Positions 17,859 to 25,959 of a stretch of 64,000 nt of DNA are shown one piece after another. How positions within the stretch are numbered: position 1 is the first letter of the stretch; the number at the start of each line of letters is the position of its first letter. The notes under the pieces are model-generated. The model made no database searches. It saw only the letters and a program-made list of their open reading frames with translations, and was not told the DNA's origin. This DNA is from Caloranaerobacter sp050286925 (lineage in GTDB: Bacteria; Bacillota; Clostridia; Tissierellales; Thermohalobacteraceae), in the NCBI RefSeq assembly GCF_050286925.1, contig NZ_JBFWFX010000002.1, forward strand, positions 186,001 through 250,000. The letters are read 5' to 3'. Both the position numbers and the translations under genes were made by a program.

Positions 17859-18230
17859 CCTTTCTAGTTTATTATTGCTGACATTCTAAAACATAGTTTT
17901 TTAATTTAATAATTAACAGGAGTAATGAATAACATCTGATAATTAATAGTAAAACAGTGAAAAAAAGTTTTAGGAATTCAAAACTATAATCATTATAGCT
18001 TAAAAATTAGAATAATTGAATGAAAAATTGAAAATATTTATTACAGATGTTTATTTTTGTTTTTTCTTTACTTTTCTAAAGCATCATGTTATAATAAGGT
18101 TAAATTACTCATATTTACCATAAATAAAAATTAAAGCAATAAATAGTAATATAATTAAGATATGTTATATGTTAAAATTATTTATTTTAGAATATTTAGC
18201 AGCTTAATGTTGTTAAAATTTGGGCATATG
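17859..18230. other. AT-rich intergenic region
   Basis: About 370 bases upstream of the ABC exporter and the M50 gene. It contains scattered A/T tracts and TATAAT-like words suitable for promoters on both strands. I see no open frame, operator palindrome or RNA that can be supported. Confidence 0.5.
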
Positions 18231-18247
18231 GGAAAGGAGGTTATAAA

Positions 18248-19861
18248 ATCATTTTAAAATATTTTAAATCTCATATTAAAAAATATAAATGGATGTTTTT
18301 ATTATTTATATTTATGACTCTAATACTTTACACGATTGAATTAATATTACCTTATGCTTTTAGTAAATTCATAGATGAAATAACTCTTTACAAATCTAGT
18401 AATATTATATGGGGATATGCCAAATGGATAGCTATACTTTCCGTAATTTACTTAGTGATATTTTTTTATAAAGAGATAATATTCGCTAAATGTACAGCTA
18501 AAGTTAGATATAGTATGTTAGATGAAGCTGAGAGTCATATAGAAAAATTATCATTAAATGATATTAGTAGATTTAATCCTGCTTATCTAAATCAAAGGCT
18601 AAATGACGATATACTGAATATAATCTTGTTTGTATTTAATAATTTATGTAATTCGATTATGAAGATTTTAAGTACAATAGTTTTAGGTGCTATGATATTA
18701 TCTATAGACGTTAAATTATTTATAGTATTGGTATTAGTGATTGTGATAAACTCAATAGGCATTATATTTTTTAATAAAGAATTATTTAAAAAAGGTTATA
18801 GATATAGGGATGCTAATAATGATTTTTATGCAGCTAATAATGACAGACTCAAAATGATAAAGCAAACAAAAAGCAATAGTTGGTTTGATGTTATAAAGAT
18901 TAGAGTAGAATATTTTTATGATTTACTTTTAGACAGAAATATTGATTTTACAAAAGTATCTGCCAAGCTTCAAAATGTGGGGTTATTTTCTAAATATATA
19001 TCTATAGTTCTTTTAATCATATTTGGTGGATATAAAATTATAAATGGTAATCTTAGTATGGGACAGTTTATATTGATATATAATTATGCGAATATTTGTA
19101 TTTCAAATGTTGAGTATTTCTTATCATTAGGACAAAATTATCAACATGCTAAAGTTTGTTATGAGAGAATGAACGAAATTTTAACCTTAAAGCCTGAACA
19201 TAACGGAACTAAAATAATAGGTGATATAGATTCAATCGAATTAAAGGATTTATATTTTAGTTATAATAATAAGAGGGAACTCTATTTTGGGCTCAATTTT
19301 TCTCTTAAAAAAGGTAAGATATATTGTCTAAAAGGAGAAAATGGTTCAGGAAAAAGTACTTTAATAGATATTATAACAGGACTTAGATATGATTATAAAG
19401 GAGATGTTCTCTATAATAATATTTCTATAAAAGAGCTAGATGCTAATTACTTAAGAAGGCATCTAATATCGATTGTAGAGCAAGAGCCAGATCTTATCAA
19501 TATCTCTTTAAAAGAAAATTTAACTTTTGGTATTAAATCTTATGATAGAGATTATTTAAAAAGGTTGTGTTCTGAATTTTATATTGAAAAGCGAATAGAT
19601 AGTCATAATGAAAATTTGAATTTATCTGGCGGAGAAAAACAGAAAATAGCTTTAGTAAGAGGGGTAATAAAAAAGCCAAAATTTATGATATTAGATGAGC
19701 CGATATCTGCTTTGGATTATAATAGTATACTTAAACTTAAGTCGATATTAAAAGAGGAAAAAAAGGACAAGATAATATTAATGATTACTCACAACGAAGA
19801 AATTGAAGATATTGTAGATGAATTTATTACATTAGGAAAGTATAAATCATTGAGTTTTTAA
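18248..19861 (+). CDS. ABC exporter half-transporter (membrane domain fused to ATPase)
   Basis: This protein of about 537 residues has an N-terminal six-helix membrane domain and a C-terminal ATPase with Walker A (KGENGSGKSTLID), signature LNLSGGEKQK, Walker B (FMILDEPISALD) and H-loop MITHNE. The only strong ribosome binding site (AAGGAGG, ending 18240) lies 7 bases before an ATC. The frame from there reads as a typical exporter N-terminus (ILKYFKSHIKKYKW), but no ATG, GTG or TTG is available between the upstream stop at 18197-18199 and ATG 18293, which has no ribosome binding site. A non-AUG (AUC or AUU) start is therefore inferred. Substrate unknown; such transporters often export peptides or drugs. 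Confidence 0.85.
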   Translation: MILKYFKSHIKKYKWMFLLFIFMTLILYTIELILPYAFSKFIDEITLYKSSNIIWGYAKWIAILSVIYLVIFFYKEIIFAKCTAKVRYSMLDEAESHIEKLSLNDISRFNPAYLNQRLNDDILNIILFVFNNLCNSIMKILSTIVLGAMILSIDVKLFIVLVLVIVINSIGIIFFNKELFKKGYRYRDANNDFYAANNDRLKMIKQTKSNSWFDVIKIRVEYFYDLLLDRNIDFTKVSAKLQNVGLFSKYISIVLLIIFGGYKIINGNLSMGQFILIYNYANICISNVEYFLSLGQNYQHAKVCYERMNEILTLKPEHNGTKIIGDIDSIELKDLYFSYNNKRELYFGLNFSLKKGKIYCLKGENGSGKSTLIDIITGLRYDYKGDVLYNNISIKELDANYLRRHLISIVEQEPDLINISLKENLTFGIKSYDRDYLKRLCSEFYIEKRIDSHNENLNLSGGEKQKIALVRGVIKKPKFMILDEPISALDYNSILKLKSILKEEKKDKIILMITHNEEIEDIVDEFITLGKYKSLSF

Positions 19862-19888
19862 TAGAGGATTATATTCTTGGGAATAGTG

Positions 19889-19930
19889 AGACGGTTTTAA
19901 TGTATCCAAAAGGAAACAGAAGAACCGTCT
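19889..19930. repeat. REP-like hairpin repeat, copy 2
   Basis: AGACGGTTTT pairs with AGAACCGTCT (one G-T pair) around a loop holding TGTATCCAAAAGGAAACAG. It lies between the convergent ABC exporter and the 185-residue unknown gene. Confidence 0.88.
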
Positions 19931-19941
19931 ATTTATATCTA

Positions 19942-20499
19942 TTACTTATAATGTTCAGACGAGAAAATATTATGTTTTTCTAATATCTTTAAGGCTTCTT
20001 CACGGTTGCTTGCAGATGGCACAATGCAACGACCACTTTTGCCGCTGAAATGTCCACCATATCCACCGTCTTTACCTTCATACTGTTCATACACCAGTAT
20101 TACCATATCATGAAAAAATGGCTTGGAACGAATCAGTCCAAAAAAGTAATCCTTCTTTAGAGGGCGGCCATTAGTATCAGTACCAATTGCATATTCATAT
20201 GTTAGAGAATCTTCATTGTCTGTATCTCTATCGAATATTATCCTATTCATTTTTTTAGAGGTTAATTTATATTCGGGGACAAAAATTTGTCCTTTAAAAG
20301 TACTGTCAGTTAATAGATTGAAATAATAAGTTCCAGAAATATAAATTGTACGTTTTTCCAAATAGGAGGGGGCATTTAGCTTTATTTCCACGGCATCAAG
20401 TTTTCTATTAATTGGAAAGGGGATAATACATATCAGAACAAGTACAATAAAGAAAATGCGAACAGTCCATTTGATTATCTTGCTATATGATGTTTTCAT
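19942..20499 (-). CDS. Membrane-anchored protein of unknown function
   Basis: I do not recognise the family of this 185-residue protein. The start is set at ATG 20499 (or the adjacent ATG 20502) because AAGGAGG lies just upstream; the frame stays open to a GTG at 20535. A single hydrophobic segment near residues 9-27 (TVRIFFIVLVLICIIPF) suggests an uncleaved anchor with an extracellular domain of about 155 residues. That domain has a Gly-rich stretch (EGKDGGYGGHFSGKSGRC) and one Cys near its end. REP-like hairpins flank it on both sides. Confidence 0.7.
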   Translation of the reverse strand: MKTSYSKIIKWTVRIFFIVLVLICIIPFPINRKLDAVEIKLNAPSYLEKRTIYISGTYYFNLLTDSTFKGQIFVPEYKLTSKKMNRIIFDRDTDNEDSLTYEYAIGTDTNGRPLKKDYFFGLIRSKPFFHDMVILVYEQYEGKDGGYGGHFSGKSGRCIVPSASNREEALKILEKHNIFSSEHYK

Positions 20500-20502
20500 C
20501 AT

Positions 20503-20749
20503 TGCCCTCCTTTTTGTATAGAGCAAATTTGACACCCAAATATTAAAATTTAATGATTTATAAAGTTTAAGATATTTTAGTTTTCCTATATTTTTAAAAT
20601 TCCATTAGTTGTAGAAAGAATATTAGTTTTTTAAAAACATTAAATGTCTTTTATGTATAAATTATATTATACATATATATGGAATGCAAAATGTTTTTTA
20701 CCGTTTTTACTACAAAAAATAAATTATTCCTAAAAATGCTAAGAATACA
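20503..20749. other. AT-rich intergenic region
   Basis: About 250 bases between the unknown membrane protein and REP-like copy 3. It has A/T tracts and promoter-like words. An open frame beginning near 20679 runs through the REP and into the phosphatase gene on the other strand, and is not credible. Confidence 0.45.
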
Positions 20750-20802
20750 AAGGGACGGTTCTAATGTATCCTTACGATGGAAACAAAAGAACCGTTTTTT
20801 TG
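20750..20802. repeat. REP-like hairpin repeat, copy 3 (diverged)
   Basis: ACGGTTCT (20755-20762) pairs with AGAACCGT (20788-20795), and the outer GGG/TTT are wobble pairs. The loop is altered (TCCTTACGATGGAAAC), so this copy has drifted from the other three. It sits at the 3' end of the phosphatase gene. Confidence 0.82.
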
Positions 20803-20805
20803 TAT

Positions 20806-21432
20806 CTATCTCATTGTATCAAGTTTTTCTAAATGAGAAATATCGGCTTCTAAAACAATTTGTATTTCATTATCTTTTATTTCAAGTATGGTTAAGCATG
20901 TCCCATGAATAAAGGGAGGATTCCAAAAGTTTTCTAAAGAATAATTTTTAATTATTGCGTAGATAGCTTTAATAACTACAGCATGAGTTACGATCAAAAT
21001 ATTATCACCATAATTATTACAATTAATTATGTCATTTAATACTTTTTGTACTCTATCAAATAATACATCAAAGCTTTCGCCGTCAATAGGTTTATACAAA
21101 TGTGGTTTATTCCAAAAATTAAAATGTTGAGTAGGGTATGATTCGCTTATTTTTGAATATTCCATCCCTTCCCATGAACCGAAACCCATTTCTTTTAATG
21201 ATTCAGTTATTATTATTTCCGTATTTTTATCGCCTTTAATATAATTTGCAGTATCAATGGCTCTGCGTAAAGGGCTACAATAAATCTTATCAAATTCAAT
21301 ATGAGCTAAACTTTTTCCTAATTTTTTAGCATCTTCAATACCTTTTATAGTAAGATTAGAATCTTTCCATCCTTGCATTTTACCCAATTTATTCCATTCT
21401 GTTTCACCATGTCTTGTTATGTATATTTTCAC
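20806..21432 (-). CDS. Histidine phosphatase superfamily protein (phosphoglycerate-mutase-like)
   Basis: This 208-residue protein has the signature ITRHGETEWN at its N-terminus, whose histidine is phosphorylated during catalysis. The remaining family residues are CSPLRRAIDTANYI, LKEMGFGSWEGMEY and ILIVTHAVVIKAI with the second histidine. Members include cobalamin pathway phosphatases, broad phosphatases and cofactor-dependent mutases; sequence alone does not choose. The GTG at 21432 is preferred because a GGGGGAAAT ribosome binding site precedes it correctly; the frame extends to 21462. The AraC-GGDEF gene lies immediately upstream on the same strand, so the two may be cotranscribed. Confidence 0.88.
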   Translation of the reverse strand: MKIYITRHGETEWNKLGKMQGWKDSNLTIKGIEDAKKLGKSLAHIEFDKIYCSPLRRAIDTANYIKGDKNTEIIITESLKEMGFGSWEGMEYSKISESYPTQHFNFWNKPHLYKPIDGESFDVLFDRVQKVLNDIINCNNYGDNILIVTHAVVIKAIYAIIKNYSLENFWNPPFIHGTCLTILEIKDNEIQIVLEADISHLEKLDTMR

Positions 21433-21465
21433 TTTATTTCCCCCTTGAATTCTTATCAGCACAAA

Positions 21466-22314
21466 CTATATTAGCTTGTACTGATTTCTTCCACTTTTTT
21501 TAGCAAGTATCATAGCTTCTTTAACACTTTTAATGACTTCTTCATCATTACAACCAACAGTAAAACTTGAAATGCCTATACTTACTGTAACATTTAGTGT
21601 TATTTCATCAAATACAAATTCTTTAGTCATAATATTTATTATTTCAGAAGATATTTTCTCTATAAATTCTTTGGGTTTATCTTTTATAATTACTACAAAT
21701 TCATCAGCATTTATACGGGTTACATCAACATTTAATTTATACTTATTTAAAACATTTTTAATTCTTTCAGGGACTTCTATAAGAACCTTATCTCCTATAT
21801 TATGACCATACTTTTCATTAATCTGTTGAAAATGATCAATATCAATGTCTAATATAAAACCGCTATTGATTGAATTAATCTTATTAATTATAATATCTCT
21901 ATTCATTTCTTTATTAATCATATTAATACCTCCATTCAAATTTTGATACGTTAAATTAACTCTAGGAAAAACATTAATGTATAGATTTTTGTTTCTATAT
22001 TTTTTCGGGGAAACACCAAATAACTTTTTGAATGCTCTAGAATAGGATTCATAAGTACAATATTGATATTTTAAAGCTATATCTAAAATACTCATATTTG
22101 ATTTTACTAAATCATATGCAGATAGAGATAGGCGGCGTTTTCTTATATAATCTTTGACTGTAGTGCCAAGAATATTTGAGAAAATAATATAAAATGAAGA
22201 TTGAGACATATAGGCTATTTTAGCGATGTCTTCTATTTTGATTTTTTCATATAAATGTTCTTCTATATAATCGATTGTATTTTGAATTCTGTCAATTAGT
22301 TGCTTTTCGATCAT
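21466..22314 (-). CDS. AraC-type HTH fused to a degenerate GGDEF domain
   Basis: This 282-residue protein has an N-terminal AraC/XylS double helix-turn-helix (residues about 5-107, with IAKIAYMSQSSFYIIFS and the second-helix region ending FKKLFGVSPKKYR), then a GGDEF-like domain from about residue 135. The GGDEF half keeps DIDHFQQINEKYGHNIGD and a late GRNQY, but the catalytic loop reads NADEF instead of GGDEF. Diguanylate cyclase activity is therefore doubtful, and the domain may be a sensor. It probably controls nearby genes such as the phosphatase downstream. The ATG follows GGAGGTG. Confidence 0.85.
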   Translation of the reverse strand: MIEKQLIDRIQNTIDYIEEHLYEKIKIEDIAKIAYMSQSSFYIIFSNILGTTVKDYIRKRRLSLSAYDLVKSNMSILDIALKYQYCTYESYSRAFKKLFGVSPKKYRNKNLYINVFPRVNLTYQNLNGGINMINKEMNRDIIINKINSINSGFILDIDIDHFQQINEKYGHNIGDKVLIEVPERIKNVLNKYKLNVDVTRINADEFVVIIKDKPKEFIEKISSEIINIMTKEFVFDEITLNVTVSIGISSFTVGCNDEEVIKSVKEAMILAKKSGRNQYKLI

Positions 22315-22451
22315 TTTACACCTCCTCTAGAATACTTTAATATTATTATATAATTAAGTTTATTTTGATGTATGACATTTTTTCTAGATTTAAATTTAAT
22401 TGCCAATCGATTAAGTTATATAGGATAAGATGTGATATTAACAGAAAAAAT

Positions 22452-22500
22452 AAGACGGTTCTAATGTATCCAAAAGGAAACAGAAGAACCGTTTTCTTGT
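22452..22500. repeat. REP-like hairpin repeat, copy 4
   Basis: AAGACGGTTCT (22452-22462) pairs with AGAACCGTTTT (22485-22495). The loop contains TGTATCCAAAAGGAAACAG, as in copies 1 and 2. It lies immediately after the stop of the S41 protease gene and may act as its terminator. Confidence 0.88.
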
Positions 22501-22503
22501 ATC

Positions 22504-23889
22504 TTATTTGTTATTTTTTATAATTTCTATTAGTTTTTCTATTTGAGGGTCTTTTCCATTTATGATGTCTTCTATAGTAGTATAAACTTCAATGTCAGGA
22601 TGCAAGCAATTTTCAGGGTCATTATCAATATTTGGTCTTACAAATTTTTTATGAGATACAGAAAACATAAAATTTGAATTTGGAGTTCTAAAATTCAGAA
22701 TATCTCCATAACTAGAAGGCTGGTTACCTGTAGGCTCTCCGATTATTTTTCCTATATTGTTGTCCTTCATAATTACAGCAAACCAGTTTCCAGAACTAAA
22801 TGTATATGGTGAAGTTAAAATATATATATTTCCATTAAAGATTAAATCTTTATTTGAAATTTTATTATTAGTTATAATATTTTCAGAGTATGATTTATAT
22901 CCACTTTTTCTTGAATATCCTCTTTGTTTACTGGCTTGTTCTGAAAATCTAATATCTGCTGTATAAGACACATAATTATCTATATCAATATATCTCATAA
23001 ATTCGTCTACAACATTAGAATTACCGCCAGGATTTTTTCTTATGTCAACTGCTATATTTTTTATATGATATTTTGAAACTTCTTTAAAAAAATTTTCTAA
23101 TGTTGTCTTATATTTTTCATTATAGATACATTTATCAAGTTTAAAAATTCCAAGTGAATTTTCTTTGTCTATAGTATAACTTACCCATTTTTCAGTTTTG
23201 TTTTTTGTGTTTTTTATGTGTTTTACTAATGGAAGTTCTATATTTAATTCTTTACCGTCTCTTTGTATTTTTACATTAACATGGTTGTCTTCTATTAAAT
23301 TTAAGTAATCTAAAAAAGGTTTTTTGATAAGATTCATTTTTCCTATTACCTTAACCCACTGCCGATTTTCAGCAGGTATTATTTTTTCTAATTCTATTAG
23401 CAAATCTTTTTCTGTTTTTCCACCGATAGATAGAATTTTATCACCTTTTTTAAAGCTATTTCTACTTTCAATTATATACATTCCATCATCAAGCCATACG
23501 ATTGGTAAATCTATATATTCTTTGGCAGTTTCAAGCCACATTGCGGTATGAGCATCTTTGAGGGAACATATCACTTCATTAAGAACAAAATAAAAGTCAT
23601 CAACTTCCATTGTTTTTTTTATCTTTTTATATGCTTTTTTTATTATTAAATTCTGCTTTCTACTAAAACCATTATAAGTTTTTGGATGAACATCTTTTAG
23701 AGTATTTACTAGATAGTCCAAATCAGCTTTCATCTCTTTTGTTGTTATCAATTCATTAACGGAAACTTGTTTTATGGAATTAAATTTATTTGTTGGATTA
23801 TCTTTTTTAATGAAGAGAAAATAGACTGTTGACGATATTAATATAAATAAAGTTATAAAAAGAATAAAATATTTTGATATTTTTTTCAT
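22504..23889 (-). CDS. S41 family peptidase (C-terminal-processing-protease-like)
   Basis: This 461-residue protein has an N-terminal hydrophobic signal or anchor (residues about 7-28), so the rest is extracytoplasmic. The S41 core shows DIRKNPGGNSNVVDEFM and ILTSPYTFSSGNWFAVIM, where the serine of TFSSGNW is the expected nucleophile, followed by IGEPTGNQPSSYGD. A clear PDZ sequence is not obvious between the N-terminal helical region and the core. The ATG follows AAGGAGG. It is transcribed alone. Its target is unknown; peptide processing or cell-wall-linked proteolysis are typical of relatives. Confidence 0.87.
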   Translation of the reverse strand: MKKISKYFILFITLFILISSTVYFLFIKKDNPTNKFNSIKQVSVNELITTKEMKADLDYLVNTLKDVHPKTYNGFSRKQNLIIKKAYKKIKKTMEVDDFYFVLNEVICSLKDAHTAMWLETAKEYIDLPIVWLDDGMYIIESRNSFKKGDKILSIGGKTEKDLLIELEKIIPAENRQWVKVIGKMNLIKKPFLDYLNLIEDNHVNVKIQRDGKELNIELPLVKHIKNTKNKTEKWVSYTIDKENSLGIFKLDKCIYNEKYKTTLENFFKEVSKYHIKNIAVDIRKNPGGNSNVVDEFMRYIDIDNYVSYTADIRFSEQASKQRGYSRKSGYKSYSENIITNNKISNKDLIFNGNIYILTSPYTFSSGNWFAVIMKDNNIGKIIGEPTGNQPSSYGDILNFRTPNSNFMFSVSHKKFVRPNIDNDPENCLHPDIEVYTTIEDIINGKDPQIEKLIEIIKNNK

Positions 23890-24077
23890 AATGACCTCCT
23901 TAAGTTTAAAAATTTTGTTAAGTTATATTAAGGCTGATTTTCATTTATTATATCGTATTTAATTTTTTATCCTATTATACCATATTATTCTATTTACAAA
24001 CAATTGTATCTTTTGTATTTTGTAAAGAATATGACTTATTTAGAATAATAGAAATGGTAGAAGTTTGTTTAGATAAA

Positions 24078-24109
24078 AATATCCCCACGATATATTTATA
24101 TCGTGGGGA
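24078..24109 (-). terminator. Terminator of the glycogen phosphorylase gene
   Basis: A perfect 12-bp stem (24083-24094 with 24097-24108) with a 2-base loop is followed on the minus strand by ATATTTTTATC. Confidence 0.85.
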
Positions 24110-24121
24110 GTAAAGGCATTT

Positions 24122-25741
24122 TTATTTTTTAATATACATTTTTTCATAATATTCTTCAAGCATTCTCTTAACTGCAAATTTATCTTTTGTGCTAAGGATA
24201 CTGTTTTTCATCATTTCTATCCATTTTTCACGATTGTTATAGTAAGTAGGAATAACTTCTTCTAATAGAACTTTATATAGAGCTTTTAAGTCATGAGCAT
24301 CTTGTTCAGCTACATTTTCACTTTCAAAGCCATCGCCGAACTGCCATCCGTTTACGCCGTGTTCACAAGCTTCAGGCCACCATCCATCTAAAATACTTAA
24401 GTTTAATACACCGTTCATTGCTGCTTTCATACCAGAAGTACCACTAGCTTCTTTTGGTCTTCTTGGATTGTTTAACCAAACGTCAGAACCTCTAGTTAAC
24501 ATTTTACCTATAGTCATATCATAATTCTCTAAGAATACAACTGAGTTAGGATATTTCTTTGTCATTTTAACAATGTTCTCTACTATTTTCTTTCCTGTAT
24601 CATCTAGTGGATGTGCTTTTCCTGAGAAAACTATCTGTATTTTTCCTTCTTCTAAAAGTGGAGAAATTACATTTTCATCAGTAAATATAAAGTTACTACG
24701 CTTATAAGGAGCTGCACGTCTTGAGAAACCTATAAGTAATTTATCTGCATCAAGTTTAACTCCATTTCTTTCTTCTATGAATTCAATTAATTTTCTTTTG
24801 TTGTCCATATGGATTTCCCAAAGATCTCCACCATTTTCTGCTGCATCAATCATTCTTTCATCTACCCAAGTTGGAAGATGTATTGCATTTGTTATACCTA
24901 TAATTTCTGATCTGTCATCTATATGAGCCCACATTTTGTTTGCAGTTTGACAGTGAAGCTGTGCTACTGCATTTGAAATACGTGAAAGTCTTAAAGCAGC
25001 TACAGTCATATTAAAAGGAGCTCCACCAATTCTAACCATTTGTTCTAAAGTTAAACCATTGTTAGCACCCATATACATTAATCTGTCTAAATAATGAGAT
25101 TCGTTTCCTTGAATTACTGGAGTGTGTGTAGTGAATACTATTTCTTCTCTTGAAGCTTTTAATGCATCTTCAAAAGACATACCTTTTTCCATCTTTTCTC
25201 TTATAAGTTCAAGTCCTGCAAAAACTGCATGTCCTTCGTTAAAATGATAAACATCAACATCAATACCTAATGCTCTTAAAGCTCTAACTCCACCAATTCC
25301 TAATACCATTTCTTGAGCTATTCTTTCTTCACCAAACCATCCATAAAGCTGACCTGTTATCCAAGCATCTTCATTTTCAGGAAGGTCAGTATCTAGTAAG
25401 TAAAGAGGTGCATTTCCGAAGTTTTCTACTTTCCAAACCTTGCACACAACATCTCTTTGACGAATTTTAACAGTTACTTTTACTCCTGTATCTTCCATAA
25501 AGTCATATTCGTAGTTATGATATGTATCATATGGACGACCATCTTCTCCAATCATTTGATCAGTATATCCTTGTTTCCATTTGATACCTATACCAACAAT
25601 AGGAAATCCATGGTCTTTAGCACCTTTTAGATAATCTCCTGCTAGTATACCTAGTCCTCCTGCATAAGTTCTTAAAGAAGTATCTAAACCGTATTCCATA
25701 CAGAAATACGCTACTTTAGGTAATTTTTTTGTATCTAACAT
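24122..25741 (-). CDS. glgP: Alpha-glucan (glycogen/maltodextrin) phosphorylase, short GT35 type
   Basis: This 539-residue enzyme releases glucose-1-phosphate from the ends of alpha-1,4-glucans using phosphate and PLP. The PLP-lysine motif is EASGTSGMKAAMNGVLNLS with Lys439. Other family features are YAGGLGILAGDYLKGAKDHG and FNEGHAVFAGLE. It is much shorter than the roughly 800-residue GlgP enzymes, matching the compact thermophile and archaeal-type phosphorylases. The start is set at ATG 25741 from AAGGAGG at 7-base spacing; the frame extends to a TTG at 25747. Its promoter overlaps a MalR-type operator, placing it in the starch regulon with the debranching enzyme. Confidence 0.92.
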   Translation of the reverse strand: MLDTKKLPKVAYFCMEYGLDTSLRTYAGGLGILAGDYLKGAKDHGFPIVGIGIKWKQGYTDQMIGEDGRPYDTYHNYEYDFMEDTGVKVTVKIRQRDVVCKVWKVENFGNAPLYLLDTDLPENEDAWITGQLYGWFGEERIAQEMVLGIGGVRALRALGIDVDVYHFNEGHAVFAGLELIREKMEKGMSFEDALKASREEIVFTTHTPVIQGNESHYLDRLMYMGANNGLTLEQMVRIGGAPFNMTVAALRLSRISNAVAQLHCQTANKMWAHIDDRSEIIGITNAIHLPTWVDERMIDAAENGGDLWEIHMDNKRKLIEFIEERNGVKLDADKLLIGFSRRAAPYKRSNFIFTDENVISPLLEEGKIQIVFSGKAHPLDDTGKKIVENIVKMTKKYPNSVVFLENYDMTIGKMLTRGSDVWLNNPRRPKEASGTSGMKAAMNGVLNLSILDGWWPEACEHGVNGWQFGDGFESENVAEQDAHDLKALYKVLLEEVIPTYYNNREKWIEMMKNSILSTKDKFAVKRMLEEYYEKMYIKK

Positions 25742-25785
25742 AATCAATCCTCCTTTGTTTTCTTTTTATAAAAATGCCATTTATA

Positions 25786-25822
25786 ATTATATATTAAATA
25801 CAATATTAATGCAACCGTTTGC
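25786..25822 (-). promoter_or_regulatory. glgP promoter with MalR-type operator
   Basis: On the minus strand TTGCAT (25809-25814), a 17-base spacer and TATAAT (25786-25791) precede glgP. The operator (GCAACCGTTTGC, 25811-25822) overlaps the -35 box. It also lies about 140 bases upstream of the divergent chemoreceptor gene. Confidence 0.8.
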
Positions 25823-25959
25823 ATATTATAATTTTATATTATATAATAATAGTGTTATCAAAATATTTAAAAAATATAGAACCGAACCTGCTTATGTAGA
25901 TTTATTAAAATTATTTTAAATTAAAGATTTCGTTTTAAAATATGAAAGGGGGAAATAAA

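Noticed and set aside
20679..20912. 77-codon plus-strand frame
   Set aside because: It crosses a REP-like hairpin and overlaps the histidine phosphatase gene on the other strand without a ribosome binding site.
17147..22500. Repeats at 17-22 kb considered as a CRISPR array
   Set aside because: Copies are 1.7-2.7 kb or less regularly apart, separated by genes, with long palindromic arms and no spacers; they are hairpin repeats.
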